DNA of 64,000 nt from Butyrivibrio sp. (GCF_017433805.1 NZ_JAFRGN010000011.1:1-64000); one strand, 5' to 3'. Shown: positions 37,985 to 47,463, counted from the stretch's first letter. The notes: generated by a model from the letters alone, not told the origin. Numbers and translations: made by a program.

Positions 37985-39517
37985 TCAACCGATTTTCTTA
38001 TATAATCTGGCAACTATATCATATTCTTCAAAATAGAAAGAGCCCTCATCTACTAACTCATAGCCAAAATCATCAAATGCAACCACCTCTTTGACCTTCT
38101 TTTCAGGCAATTTCTCAATATATTCATTGTAATCTTTGGAATCGCAAAGCCTTAATCTCGTGATAATAAAATCCGGTTCTCTATTATTTATATAGCTATT
38201 TTGCAAATCTTTAAACTCATCGCCAACCTGATTAGTCATAACATAAGCTCTATACTCAGGAAGATAATTGGCAGCGACATAAAAGCCTTCATCCAGGTGA
38301 CCATAATAAAGGACAGAATAATCTTCTATACCAGATTTTTTTATTTCATCCGCGAAAACATACTGCACAGTCTCACTTTTAGGTCTCAGTATGTCATATG
38401 AATGAATGCAAGAAACATAGGCCAATACAGAAAAAAGCACAACAGAACATACTGAATGAATCAATTTTAATTGTATATTTTTCTTTTCCAACCTTTCAAA
38501 AAGAGGAAGTACACCAAATACACAAAAAGCGAATAAAGGTAAATTACTATATTTTTGTGGATAGCCTGCATTAAAAATAACAAATGAAAAAACAAATGAC
38601 ACTACAAAATATGTCAAAAGCATATATCTCTTGTTTTTTATCATCCAGCCTAAGCCCAATATCAGCATCGCCAATGTCAAAGCATTTCTTTTCTGCACCA
38701 GAGAATTTAAACCCAAAAGAAGATTCACCCAAAGGCCCTTCTCTGATCTATACAAAAAGATGTTGTCATAGAAATATGTCTTGAAAAATATAGTTATAGA
38801 ATCATTCGCTGCAAAATAGCCGACAATCGGAATAGTTACTAAAATGACTCCCAAAAGAACCAACGCAAAAGCCTTCCAGACTAATTGCAGTTCATTACGC
38901 TTAATCGCATGAATAATGACAAATACAAAAGAAGAAATAAATATCGCACAAAGGTTATATTTTGTCCAAAACAGCATTCCGGCACCTAATCCAAGAAAAA
39001 CTGTTTCAATTGTATTCGGAAACACATCTTGTTCTAAGTATCTGGCAAGCAGATATAACAGGTAGCCAAAGATGCATACACTCATTTCCTCAGGTCCGCC
39101 ACCATGTCTATTTGAAAAACAAGAGTATACAATAGCCGCCATCATAAAAGCTAAGCTTAGCTCATAACTTTTAGTATCATAAAAAAGGCTAACTGTTTTT
39201 AATGCAAAAAAGGCAAAGATGGTTGCACATACAGCTTCAATAATATAAATTCCTATAAAGCTTGTTTCAGATACCAGCTCTCCTAATGCATAAACAAAAA
39301 AAATGATTGGCCCCTTTTGGTCGATCATATCCCTGTATGGTACCTTACCATGCAGTATTCCTCTTCCTACATTGAAATAAATATTCGCATCTCCCCAGTT
39401 ATTTAATGGATAAAGAAAAGAAGACTTTGAACATATAGCAATAATAACAAACGCAGCCAAAAGGCACTTCAATATTGTATAAACTAAAACTGTATAACTA
39501 TCTTTTGTATTCTTCAT
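37985..39517 (-). CDS. Polytopic GT-C-like membrane protein, copy 2
   Basis: A 510-residue paralogue of the protein downstream, sharing CSKSSFLYPLNNWGDANIYF and the PYRDMIDQKGPIIFF loop, the helix pattern and the NYLPEYRAYVMTNQ end. The two are clearly a tandem duplication that has diverged. Its ATG lies 20 nt inside the end of the acyltransferase gene. Both probably act on the same surface glycan, perhaps with different sugars. Family assignment is by topology and the loop motif. Confidence 0.82.
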   Translation of the reverse strand: MKNTKDSYTVLVYTILKCLLAAFVIIAICSKSSFLYPLNNWGDANIYFNVGRGILHGKVPYRDMIDQKGPIIFFVYALGELVSETSFIGIYIIEAVCATIFAFFALKTVSLFYDTKSYELSLAFMMAAIVYSCFSNRHGGGPEEMSVCIFGYLLYLLARYLEQDVFPNTIETVFLGLGAGMLFWTKYNLCAIFISSFVFVIIHAIKRNELQLVWKAFALVLLGVILVTIPIVGYFAANDSITIFFKTYFYDNIFLYRSEKGLWVNLLLGLNSLVQKRNALTLAMLILGLGWMIKNKRYMLLTYFVVSFVFSFVIFNAGYPQKYSNLPLFAFCVFGVLPLFERLEKKNIQLKLIHSVCSVVLFSVLAYVSCIHSYDILRPKSETVQYVFADEIKKSGIEDYSVLYYGHLDEGFYVAANYLPEYRAYVMTNQVGDEFKDLQNSYINNREPDFIITRLRLCDSKDYNEYIEKLPEKKVKEVVAFDDFGYELVDEGSFYFEEYDIVARLYKKIG

Positions 39518-40544
39518 TTTTTCTCGATTCCAGATATTTCTTTTTTATAACATCCCATAAGCACGAAAGAGCTAATGACAAAAGTGCTGTAACAATAAAA
39601 ACAGGTATTCCATAAACCAGCTTATGATACAGGAGAAAACATATAGCAGTCCATACATACATATGAATCAGATATATATTAGTACTCATTGTTCTGAGCA
39701 AAACAGTTTTCTCTATCCCTGTCTTTACTTCCAATAGTATTTCAAATAGAAGCACAAAATATAACGCAGCTAAAATGCTACTTATAGCATCATTTTTTAC
39801 TATTACATCCAAAGCAAAACAACTAATAAATGCTATTATCTTGAAGCTGTTACAAAAAGTATATCTACGCAACAACATACCTATTGGTATAAAAATTAGT
39901 CCATTTAGTACTCTTTCGCCTACAATAGTCGAAGCAACTAAGGTTTTAGCAACGCCATCCTCGCCAAGCATAGTTGTAGTGGCAATCCAATGAACAGTAG
40001 TACCGATAATAGCGAAAACAATTACCACAGTTATGAGAATCCGGTTGAAATTAACCTTTAATTTTGGCGACAAGATAAACAGCAACGCAAATGCATATAC
40101 AGTAGACAGCAAATACCATAAATGCCAGGTATTATAATGCTCACCAACAAATATTAATCGTTGAAAATAGCTCCTAATCATGACTAAAGGAGGATTTCCT
40201 TTTTTGATCAAACCATATATAGCCAATGGTGAATATATTATGCTCCATGTAACATACATCTTAATCATCTTGAAAAGATGCCTTCTTAAAACTTCACTAT
40301 ACTCTTGGGATGAATGTTCAACCTTAGCCTCTATTAAGAATCCTGAAGCCATAAAGAAAAAAGGAACTGCCACACTGAAAATCTGCTTAAATATCTCAGT
40401 TAAATAATTATTATCAAAACTATCAACGAAGCGCGTGTGAATCGCAATTACCAAAAAGGAAAAAGCAAACTTAAATACATCTATAGTCTTATACGTTTCC
40501 TTTAACCTGTCCGTTGAATAATTTCTGCTGTAAATAATATTCAT
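39498..40544 (-). CDS. Acyltransferase 3 family membrane protein, copy 1
   Basis: A 348-residue integral membrane acyltransferase (OafA/WecH-like): FKFAFSFLVIAIHTR places the family His in the first helix, then VPFFFMASGFLIE. About ten helices and no periplasmic SGNH domain. Such proteins acetylate or acylate surface sugars. GTGGGGAT precedes the ATG. It ends with TAG, one of only three in the window; reading through that TAG would add 33 residues before a TAA. First gene of the three-gene membrane operon. Confidence 0.9.
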   Translation of the reverse strand: MNIIYSRNYSTDRLKETYKTIDVFKFAFSFLVIAIHTRFVDSFDNNYLTEIFKQIFSVAVPFFFMASGFLIEAKVEHSSQEYSEVLRRHLFKMIKMYVTWSIIYSPLAIYGLIKKGNPPLVMIRSYFQRLIFVGEHYNTWHLWYLLSTVYAFALLFILSPKLKVNFNRILITVVIVFAIIGTTVHWIATTTMLGEDGVAKTLVASTIVGERVLNGLIFIPIGMLLRRYTFCNSFKIIAFISCFALDVIVKNDAISSILAALYFVLLFEILLEVKTGIEKTVLLRTMSTNIYLIHMYVWTAICFLLYHKLVYGIPVFIVTALLSLALSCLWDVIKKKYLESRKNEEYKR

Positions 40545-40711
40545 ATCCCCACAAACTCTCGTTTTTATAGTAATTCAAAAACACACTTATAATATCATTC
40601 TTTATTATCAATTTAAAGTGCATTTTAAATTCCAATTCTTCAATTGCATTCAATCGTAAAAAGCCGTAAAATAAACTAACTTTACACAATATAATTGGGA
40701 GGAAAAAGCAT

Positions 40712-41584
40712 ATGATCTTTACCAAAATGCATGGTTGTGGAAATGATTATGTTTACGTCGATGGGTCAAAAGAGATATTTGAATCAGCAAGAAAATCCGA
40801 GCTTGCCAAAATAGTTTCAGACAGACATTTTGGAATTGGCTCTGATGGCCTTATTTTCATAAATCCCGTAGATGATGAATCTATAGACTTTGAAATGGAA
40901 ATGTATAACGCCGATGGCTCACGCTCAGAAATGTGTGGAAACGGCATCAGATGCGTCGCTAAATACGTCTATGATAATAGACTTACAGACAAAAAGAAGC
41001 TTGTCATCGTAAGTGCAGGCAAAAAGAAATATATCGATCTTGAAGTTGGAGCAGATAATCTTGTCACATCAGTTAAGGTTGATATGGGTGCTCCGATCCT
41101 TACTCCTTCTCTTGTTCCAGTAAACATAGAAGGTCAGGAAAAGGCAGATGCTATAATAAATGTTCCCGTAACTATCGATGGCTCAGAATGGCGAATTACC
41201 TGCGTATCAATGGGTAATCCTCACGCAGTTGTATTTCTTCCTGATGAAGTGGATCTTAATACTTTTGAAATAGAGAAGATTGGTCCTAAGTTTGAGAACG
41301 ACAAGATTTTCCCTAATCGCACCAATACTGAGTTTGTTAAGGTCGATGACCGCGGAAATGTTCATATGCGTGTATGGGAACGCGGAACTGGTGAAACTCT
41401 TGCCTGCGGTACAGGATGCTGCGCTACAACAGTTGCCTGCATTCTAAACGGCCACACAGACAATAAGGTTGCAGTCCACGTTCTTGGAGGTATCGTAACC
41501 TGTTCATGGGATGGAGCCCCTGCATCATCTGTGATCATGGAAGGCCCTGCTACAACAGTATTTACTGGCGAGATCAACGTCTGA
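40712..41584 (+). CDS. dapF: Diaminopimelate epimerase
   Basis: A 290-residue cytoplasmic racemase converting LL- to meso-diaminopimelate for lysine and peptidoglycan. The two catalytic Cys are C75 (SRSEMCGNGIRC) and C232 (TLACGTGC), and the length is typical. GGGAGG lies eight nt before the ATG. It stands alone on the plus strand, divergent from the acyltransferase operon; a TATAAT at 40690-40695 is too close to the start to be its promoter. Confidence 0.98.
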   Translation: MIFTKMHGCGNDYVYVDGSKEIFESARKSELAKIVSDRHFGIGSDGLIFINPVDDESIDFEMEMYNADGSRSEMCGNGIRCVAKYVYDNRLTDKKKLVIVSAGKKKYIDLEVGADNLVTSVKVDMGAPILTPSLVPVNIEGQEKADAIINVPVTIDGSEWRITCVSMGNPHAVVFLPDEVDLNTFEIEKIGPKFENDKIFPNRTNTEFVKVDDRGNVHMRVWERGTGETLACGTGCCATTVACILNGHTDNKVAVHVLGGIVTCSWDGAPASSVIMEGPATTVFTGEINV

Positions 41585-41604
41585 TCACCACAGAGCATAG
41601 CAAA

Positions 41605-41650
41605 TAAAAAGGACAAGACTTAGCTTATATGCTAGATTTTGTCCTTTTAT
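41605..41650. terminator. Bidirectional terminator, dapF / methyltransferase
   Basis: A long stem of about 17 bp with some wobble (AAAGGACAA ... TTGTCCTTT) between 41607 and 41648, with an A-run on one side and T-run on the other, serving the two convergent genes. Confidence 0.85.
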
Positions 41651-41655
41651 CTTTA

Positions 41656-42504
41656 TTATTTACCGTTCTCACGAGCTACGATATATATTCTCTCACTCTC
41701 TTCATCAGGAGCCTGGTGGGTATCCACATCAATAGCCTCTACAAACTCAAGTCCTGCTGCCTTTACAAAGCCCAGCATTTCCTCAAGTGTATAGCCCCTT
41801 TGGTAGTGAGTCTCAGAGAAACGTCTGAATATCTCTTCATCATCAGAAGTCTTAACAAATATTGTCAGATCATACTCATTGACATGTTCTTCCTCGTGAT
41901 AGTAATTATCCCATATAAAGCTGCAGTCATCACGATTCTCAGCTATTGTCGCATCTCCGATAACATCCCTGTACTTGTGAAGCGTATTGAAATCAAAGAT
42001 AAATACTCCCTTGGGATACAGGAAATTATTGACCAGCCTAAAGGTCTCTATAACATCCTCGTCCTCAAGAAGATAATTGACACTATCGCACACACTGACA
42101 ATAGTTCCAGCAGTACAGTACAGATCCAGCTCTCTCATATCCTGTTCCAGGTACATGATATCAAGTCCGGCCTCTGCTGCCTTGTTCCTTGCTATGTTGA
42201 GCATATCAGGCGACATGTCTATCCCCATAATGTCGTAGCCTTTATGTTTCATGACCTGGGTAAAAGAACCAGTGCCACAGCCAAGTTCTACAACAAGGTT
42301 ACGCTCCTGGGCAAGGGCCTCTTCCTCGCTTATCTCTCCCTGCTCTGAATCATCGCTGGCTAAGCCTTTATTTACCATGTTTTGTACAGGCTTGGAGAGT
42401 CCATGTTTCTCAATAAGCCCAGCAACAAAATCACCCCATACATCGTATGGGGTTTCATCCATAAAGGTATCATATACAGTTGCAAAATCAGAATAAGCTT
42501 CCAT
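41656..42504 (-). CDS. SAM-dependent methyltransferase
   Basis: A 282-residue class I methyltransferase: VVELGCGTGSFTQVM is motif I (about residues 91-105), GIDMSPDML motif II and LEQDMRELDL the following acidic strand. An acidic, low-complexity insertion (about 64-88: SDDSEQGEISEEEALAQ) splits the N-terminal part from motif I. The C-terminal half (EEHVNEYDLTIFVK ... GYTLEEMLGFVKAAGLEF) matches small clostridial methyltransferases of unknown substrate. Convergent with dapF and upstream of nothing it obviously serves. Confidence 0.88.
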   Translation of the reverse strand: MEAYSDFATVYDTFMDETPYDVWGDFVAGLIEKHGLSKPVQNMVNKGLASDDSEQGEISEEEALAQERNLVVELGCGTGSFTQVMKHKGYDIMGIDMSPDMLNIARNKAAEAGLDIMYLEQDMRELDLYCTAGTIVSVCDSVNYLLEDEDVIETFRLVNNFLYPKGVFIFDFNTLHKYRDVIGDATIAENRDDCSFIWDNYYHEEEHVNEYDLTIFVKTSDDEEIFRRFSETHYQRGYTLEEMLGFVKAAGLEFVEAIDVDTHQAPDEESERIYIVARENGK

Positions 42505-42525
42505 AGATAAGACCTCTGTAATCTA

Positions 42526-43008
42526 TTAAACTACAACACCTACAATAACAAAGCTCACGATGCTCATGATGATTCCAGCAAGCGCAACGCCGCAGATAAC
42601 AGCAAGAACGCTGGACTTGAAATCCATATCAAGAATAGATGCAGCAAGAGTACCTGTCCATGCACCTGTTCCAGGAACTGGAATTCCTACGAACAACAAA
42701 AGAGCTACAAATAAGCCTCTTCCAGCTGTAGCCTGAAGCTTACGTCCACCCTTTTCACCCTTTTCAAGGCAGAAGGTAAAGAACTTACCAATTACAGGCT
42801 TATCTTTTCCCCACTCAAGAACTTTTCTTGCAAAGAAGAAAATAAACGGCACTGGGAGCATATTGCCAATAGCTATGAGTACATATGCAAGCTTAAGATT
42901 AAATTCAGGATCAACAGCATGAATTCCATGCGCAATCGGAATAGCACCTCTAAGCTCTACAAGTGGAACCATTGCCCACAAAAATACTGATAAATACTTT
43001 AAAAACAT
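42526..43008 (-). CDS. Small multidrug-export-type membrane protein (COG2426)
   Basis: A 160-residue protein with about four helices. The start, VFLWAMVPLVELRGAIPIAH, is diagnostic for the COG2426 family, with GIPVPGTGAWTGTLAASILD in the second half. It is often annotated as putative small multidrug export protein, but the transport substrate is not proven. AAGGAGA precedes the ATG. It may be transcribed together with the methyltransferase 21 nt downstream. Confidence 0.9.
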   Translation of the reverse strand: MFLKYLSVFLWAMVPLVELRGAIPIAHGIHAVDPEFNLKLAYVLIAIGNMLPVPFIFFFARKVLEWGKDKPVIGKFFTFCLEKGEKGGRKLQATAGRGLFVALLLFVGIPVPGTGAWTGTLAASILDMDFKSSVLAVICGVALAGIIMSIVSFVIVGVVV

Positions 43009-43088
43009 GGATTAATCTCCTTCTAATATTTCAAAATATAAAATACACAGCAAAACGTATCATATCGAAATATTAGACACTAGTCAAC

Positions 43089-44144
43089 TCAGGCACCAAT
43101 AATCTCTTTTAGCGCCGCCACAAGCTTATCCATTTCCTCGTCAGTTCCTATGGAAATTCTCAGATATTCCTTGATTCTGTCAATATCCCAGCGTCTTACG
43201 ATGATATCTCTTTTTCTAAGCTCATCAAATATCTCTTTACCTGGTTTATTCGGATGCTTGGCAAAGATAAAGTTAGTCTTGGAATCTGCAAATTCAAATC
43301 CTAATTCTCTTAACGAAACCTTAGCTCTTTCCCTTGTAGCTACTACCTTGTCCCTGGTCTTCTCAAAGTACTCTTTATCTGCAACTGCAAGAGCTCCAAG
43401 CTCAAGAGCTGGCATATTCATTGTATAGGAGTTAAAAGAGAATTTCACATCGGACATGTATTTAATCAGCTTTTCACAGCCAAAGGCATATCCAATTCTC
43501 ATTCCTGCCATGGACCTTGATTTGGAGAAAGTCTGAACCACAAGAAGATTATCATATTTATCGATCAGATCTATGACAGAATGGCCGCCAAAGTCAATAT
43601 AAGCTTCATCAACGATAACAACACTATCTGGGTTCATAGCAATAATTTTCTCTACAGAGTCTCTTTCCAGCTCAACTCCCGTTGGTGCATTAGGGTTAGC
43701 AATGACAATTCCGCCATTTTCTGTGAGGTAGTCCTCCGTATCAATAGAGAAATCCTCTTTAAGAGGGATCTGTCTGTAAGGAATCCTGAAAAGCTCTGCC
43801 CACACATCATAGAAAGAATATGTGATATCTGGGAAAAGCACTGGCTTATCTGAGTTAAAGAAGGTCATAAAAGCCATAGCCAGTACATCATCAGAGCCAA
43901 CACCTACAAAAACATTCTTTTTATCCACCTTATAGTAGTCAGCAATTGCATCAACCAGTACAGAACATGTAGGATCAGGATACTTTCTAAAGTCTGACAC
44001 GTCCATGCTCTTAAGTCTTTCAGCAACCGCTGGTGCTGGCGGATATGGATTTTCATTTGTATTTAATTTGATTATATTCTTAATCTTAGGCTGCTCTCCC
44101 GGTGTATAAGGCACAACCTTTCTAACATTACTTTCCCAGCTCAT
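43089..44144 (-). CDS. hisC: Histidinol-phosphate aminotransferase
   Basis: A PLP aminotransferase of fold type I; HisC converts imidazole-acetol phosphate to histidinol phosphate. NTNENPYPPAP and the PLP-lysine region VQTFSKSRSMAGMRIGYAFG are present, and the C-terminal Arg region (EYLRISIGTDEEMDKL) matches HisC. ATG 44144 has AGAGAGG seven nt upstream; the TTG at 44165 has none. It stands outside any histidine operon here, so related activity on other substrates (aromatic or phosphonate amino acids) cannot be excluded. Confidence 0.9.
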   Translation of the reverse strand: MSWESNVRKVVPYTPGEQPKIKNIIKLNTNENPYPPAPAVAERLKSMDVSDFRKYPDPTCSVLVDAIADYYKVDKKNVFVGVGSDDVLAMAFMTFFNSDKPVLFPDITYSFYDVWAELFRIPYRQIPLKEDFSIDTEDYLTENGGIVIANPNAPTGVELERDSVEKIIAMNPDSVVIVDEAYIDFGGHSVIDLIDKYDNLLVVQTFSKSRSMAGMRIGYAFGCEKLIKYMSDVKFSFNSYTMNMPALELGALAVADKEYFEKTRDKVVATRERAKVSLRELGFEFADSKTNFIFAKHPNKPGKEIFDELRKRDIIVRRWDIDRIKEYLRISIGTDEEMDKLVAALKEIIGA

Positions 44145-44215
44145 ATAACAACCTCTCTTACTCAATCTTGTTTCACTTTCTTACTCTACCACAATAAAGT
44201 ATTTATTTCCATACA

Positions 44216-44248
44216 CAAAAACAGGAAAATGCCGAAACATTTTCCTGT
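44216..44248 (-). terminator. Terminator of the capsule-control operon
   Basis: ACAGGAAAATG (44221-44231) pairs with CATTTTCCTGT (44238-44248) around a 6-nt loop, then TTTTTG on the minus strand, 31 nt past the last stop codon. Confidence 0.9.
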
Positions 44249-44279
44249 CTGTAAATATCATCATTTCCGGGTTGATATG

Positions 44280-45092
44280 TTAGTTGGTCACAGATGCAAG
44301 TACAGGCACTCTGATGAAAGCAAGAGTTCCATATCTTGTCATGTTGACAACTACATGATCCTGCCTGATCTCTGCTGTAGGAAGCTGAACCCATTTGCCA
44401 TTCTGCACCTGGTATACAGCGATGTTATCACCAGCAGTTACTCCAGTTACATAGAAGTTAACTTTCGCATTCTTAAATGCTACTGTAGAAGTTACAGTTA
44501 CGCAGTTAAGAAGTGATCCCTTAAGGTTTGCTGCAAGACTATTAGCTGATGTCATTGTTCCGCCATCAGGAACTCCAACAATAAATGTTACATTACTCTT
44601 GCCGCCATTTATCTCTACGTGGCCGCCCTGACCAACAATGTTTCCACCATAAGAAACTGCGTTGTTGCGGATAAGAGCCTGATTTCTCACATCATTACCT
44701 GATGATCCGCCTCTGCCTGCTGCATTCTTTCTATCGTTGGCTACCATCTCAAGTTTCTTGGACGTTTCACCAGCTTCCTTGGAAAGCTTACTGATCTGCG
44801 CGCTCTGCTGCGATGCAAGCTTAGCATAGTTGTTAATCTGCTTCTGCATCTCTCTGTTAGTATTATTAGCGTCTTCTATGACCTTTTCGGCCTTATCCAA
44901 GGCTTCCTGAGTATCTGAAGCAGCCTTTCTTGCTTCTTCTGCAGCCTTCTCGTACTGTTCTGCTACGCTTCTCCAATAAGATGCCTCCGCACTAGGTGTG
45001 CCAGGAATGCTCGATCCATCAGATGCAAACGCACATACTGTAGAGAATACTAACATTGTTCCTGCTAACATAAGAGCCAGAATCTTCTTCAT
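44280..45092 (-). CDS. Secreted coiled-coil protein of unknown function
   Basis: A 270-residue exported protein: signal peptide (about 1-24, cleavage near AFA-SD), a long coiled coil (about 38-122) rich in Ala, Glu and Lys, then a Gly-rich hinge and a C-terminal beta domain (about 140-270) with NVTFIVGVPDGGT and VHVVVN-like strands. It is the last gene of the capsule-control operon, 36 nt after the sortase-fold lipoprotein. The shape suggests a wall-associated scaffold or adaptor. I recognise no family with certainty. Confidence 0.8.
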   Translation of the reverse strand: MKKILALMLAGTMLVFSTVCAFASDGSSIPGTPSAEASYWRSVAEQYEKAAEEARKAASDTQEALDKAEKVIEDANNTNREMQKQINNYAKLASQQSAQISKLSKEAGETSKKLEMVANDRKNAAGRGGSSGNDVRNQALIRNNAVSYGGNIVGQGGHVEINGGKSNVTFIVGVPDGGTMTSANSLAANLKGSLLNCVTVTSTVAFKNAKVNFYVTGVTAGDNIAVYQVQNGKWVQLPTAEIRQDHVVVNMTRYGTLAFIRVPVLASVTN

Positions 45093-45128
45093 CTTTTCCT
45101 CGCCTCCATTATTCTGAGTTGCAAGTTT

Positions 45129-45905
45129 TTAATATTCCTCAGGGTCTCCGTAATCCACATATCTGTCAATCGTCCCTGCTACGTCGCCAATCAAACATCC
45201 GATCACTACAATCTGCTTCCCTGTATCAGGATTAACAGTTGATAGTGTCAGTAGGAAATTCTCAGGTTTTACCTGTCCTTCCCATCCATTCCTGATCAGT
45301 TTGGACATACTCCTTGATTCAAATATCTCATCTATAAATGCCTGACAACCAGATGCATACGAGAAATCATATTGCTCTAAAAGTCTCGTATTTTCCCTTT
45401 CATAAGCAGCAAACACATAGTATGCAAGAGCATTTCCATCCATATATACATGAATAAAAGGGTTCTCATCAAAATATGTCCGGTCTAAATACTTATTAAG
45501 GCTTGCAAACATCGTTCCATCAGATGGTGATGACCCAAGAAAAACTTCGTTAAAATCACACATGTCTGCGATATTTGCAGCTTCTATATGTATTGCCCCC
45601 TTTGGGTCAACCCTTCCTGTGCTGTCATGCGTCTGATAAAAGTTATCATCGCCATCTGCATTTTGCAGAACAGGATAATCTATCATAGTTCCGGGAATTC
45701 TAACCCAGGCAAAAATGTCACTGTTCGTAACTGCCAGCTTCTGAAAATCTACAAAGGACTCATCTTCTTCATTTCCCGTACTGGAATCTATCGGCACTTC
45801 ATCAGATGCGCATCCACACATCAATACAGCCGCCAGACACAGTGCTAAAGCCCTTTTTAGTGTTTTCATACCTATGCTAAATATATATCGGCTATTTTGT
45901 CTCAT
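45129..45905 (-). CDS. Sortase-B-fold lipoprotein without catalytic residues
   Basis: A class B sortase-like protein: NSDIFAWVRIPGTMIDYPVL, then DGTMFASLNKYLD and LLTLSTV match the sortase B fold step by step. But the catalytic Cys of TLSTC is Val (LTLSTV), the His of YGHN is Ser (FLGSS), and the Arg near the end appears to be Lys or Gln. It should be enzymatically inactive. The N-terminus is a lipoprotein-type signal (ALALCLAAVLMCGCASDE). I start at ATG 45905 (weak GGA site); 45935 lies inside the LCP gene and has no site, and 45869 is also possible. It sits between the LCP gene and a secreted coiled-coil gene, so a structural or binding role at the membrane is likely. Confidence 0.82.
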   Translation of the reverse strand: MRQNSRYIFSIGMKTLKRALALCLAAVLMCGCASDEVPIDSSTGNEEDESFVDFQKLAVTNSDIFAWVRIPGTMIDYPVLQNADGDDNFYQTHDSTGRVDPKGAIHIEAANIADMCDFNEVFLGSSPSDGTMFASLNKYLDRTYFDENPFIHVYMDGNALAYYVFAAYERENTRLLEQYDFSYASGCQAFIDEIFESRSMSKLIRNGWEGQVKPENFLLTLSTVNPDTGKQIVVIGCLIGDVAGTIDRYVDYGDPEEY

Positions 45906-45909
45906 TACT

Positions 45910-46974
45910 TTAGTCCACATTATCAACTTTTTCATAAAAAACTTCGATTATGGTTCTATACAGATCATCCTCATCTACATAGAACTCCTCCAAGTCTTCT
46001 CCTCTGGTGGTTTTACCATTTATCATCATAAAATCCGTCGGATCAAAAGAATATTTGATCATGTCCGGAGCAAGATACGAAACCTCATCAGCTGATATAT
46101 TCGTGACCATGGCATCACTGATCTCTGTAAAGATCTGAACAGCAGCGTTAGTATTTTCAGAGCTCGCCTCTCTGGCAGCTCTGATAAAGCCATTAAGATA
46201 CTGTCTTTGTCTCTCAAGTCTCCTGTCACTTGAGCCATATAGCTTGATATCTCTGCTCTTCACATAATGGAAAGCTGTCTGGCCCTCAAGATGTACCTGT
46301 TCACCTTCTACAAGTTTTTTATCAAACTTGGTCAGATCCTCAAGTACTGTAACGTCCACTCCTCCAACCATGTCGTTGATAGTAGGAATTGCACTCATAT
46401 TGATGGCAGCATATCCATGGATTGGAAGCTGGTAAAAGAGATTTGAAACTGCCTTAACCTGGTACTCACAGGACTCCTCCATACCATTACCAAAGCCATG
46501 CTGAACAGCAATCTGCGCTATCATTGTTGTCATATATCTGCCATATTCATCATAGATATCAACATCAGTCATAGTATTTCTATTGATGCCAATTATCTTA
46601 ATGCTCTCATTGTGTGGATTTAATACTAAAAGAAAAAGAGCGTCTGCCTGTCCTCCATCAACTCCCTCTTTTACCTCTTTAACTACTTCATCATCCTTAT
46701 CAATGCCCATTACAAGAAAGGTAATGATATCTTCGTTGTAATCATAGACACCACCATCATATCTGACCCAGTCGCTCTGCCACTTTCCGGTAGTATCGAC
46801 AGAATATTCCGCGCCAGCCTGATCCAGCATTGGTGCGCTGGTTGCCGACTTAGAATCCAGATTCGATTTTCCAAATAACCTCATAGCCTCAAAACCAACA
46901 AGACCACCTGCGACAAATGTCATCAGAACGGCCCAGACCACGAGGAATACCGTGCCCACTTTACGCATAGGCAT
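45910..46974 (-). CDS. LytR-CpsA-Psr (LCP) family ligase
   Basis: A 354-residue membrane-anchored enzyme that transfers lipid-linked glycans to the cell wall. One N-terminal helix (about 8-30), then the LCP domain: ITFLVMGIDKDDE, ADALFLLVLNPHNESIKIIGI (with the conserved Asp), NRNTMTDVDIYDE with its Arg, and a later FHYVKSRD ... SSDRRLERQRQYLNG with the phosphate-binding Arg residues. It probably attaches the capsule or wall polymer whose assembly the upstream CpsBCD genes regulate. Confidence 0.95.
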   Translation of the reverse strand: MPMRKVGTVFLVVWAVLMTFVAGGLVGFEAMRLFGKSNLDSKSATSAPMLDQAGAEYSVDTTGKWQSDWVRYDGGVYDYNEDIITFLVMGIDKDDEVVKEVKEGVDGGQADALFLLVLNPHNESIKIIGINRNTMTDVDIYDEYGRYMTTMIAQIAVQHGFGNGMEESCEYQVKAVSNLFYQLPIHGYAAINMSAIPTINDMVGGVDVTVLEDLTKFDKKLVEGEQVHLEGQTAFHYVKSRDIKLYGSSDRRLERQRQYLNGFIRAAREASSENTNAAVQIFTEISDAMVTNISADEVSYLAPDMIKYSFDPTDFMMINGKTTRGEDLEEFYVDEDDLYRTIIEVFYEKVDNVD

Positions 46975-46989
46975 TTCTCCAATCCAGTT

Positions 46990-47463
46990 TTACTGTGTTA
47001 TCTCTGCTTCTGCACCTTCAGTTAAAGAGCTTCCCTCAGCACTGCTATATTCCATAGCTCCATCAAATAGCCCCAGATTAGGGAACTGTTCATCCTCAAA
47101 TTCTTCGTCCACCTCGCCATCGCTTTCTATATCTGCGATATCAGCCGGAAAGACTCTGGACTGCTTGGATACATTTCCGCTGTAATCAGCAACTGCATAA
47201 TAAACCACAGCAGTCTCTGCATCCCTGTTAAGGACTACTTTTTCCACTACAATCCTGCTGGTAAGATCTCCATCCCTGGAATCATATGCATTTATCCCAG
47301 CAATAAGATCAGATTCCTCAGTTTTGGAATCATACACAAGATTAAGGGCAGAAAATCTGAATTCCGGCGCCTGTCTGTCACTTCTGCCATAGGCAATAAT
47401 GATAAAGGCTATCAGAACTCCGCTTAGTATTGTAAAAAATATCCCCAGAATATTTCCCTTCAC
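46990..47463 (-). CDS. Membrane-anchored DUF5011/Ig-like protein
   Basis: A 157-residue protein: one N-terminal helix (about 6-24) and an extracellular Ig-like domain with INAYDSRDGDLTSRIVVEK and YYAVADYSGNVSKQSRV, the pattern of DUF5011-type repeats. The C-terminal 40 residues are acidic and disordered. It sits between the BY-kinase and LCP genes with gaps of 16 and 15 nt. It may position the LCP enzyme or bind the glycan; that is inference. Confidence 0.78.
   Translation of the reverse strand: MKGNILGIFFTILSGVLIAFIIIAYGRSDRQAPEFRFSALNLVYDSKTEESDLIAGINAYDSRDGDLTSRIVVEKVVLNRDAETAVVYYAVADYSGNVSKQSRVFPADIADIESDGEVDEEFEDEQFPNLGLFDGAMEYSSAEGSSLTEGAEAEITQ

Noticed and set aside
40690..40695. TATAAT as dapF promoter
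   Set aside because: It is only about 20 bp before the start codon and lacks a -35; the ribosome site would fall at the start point.
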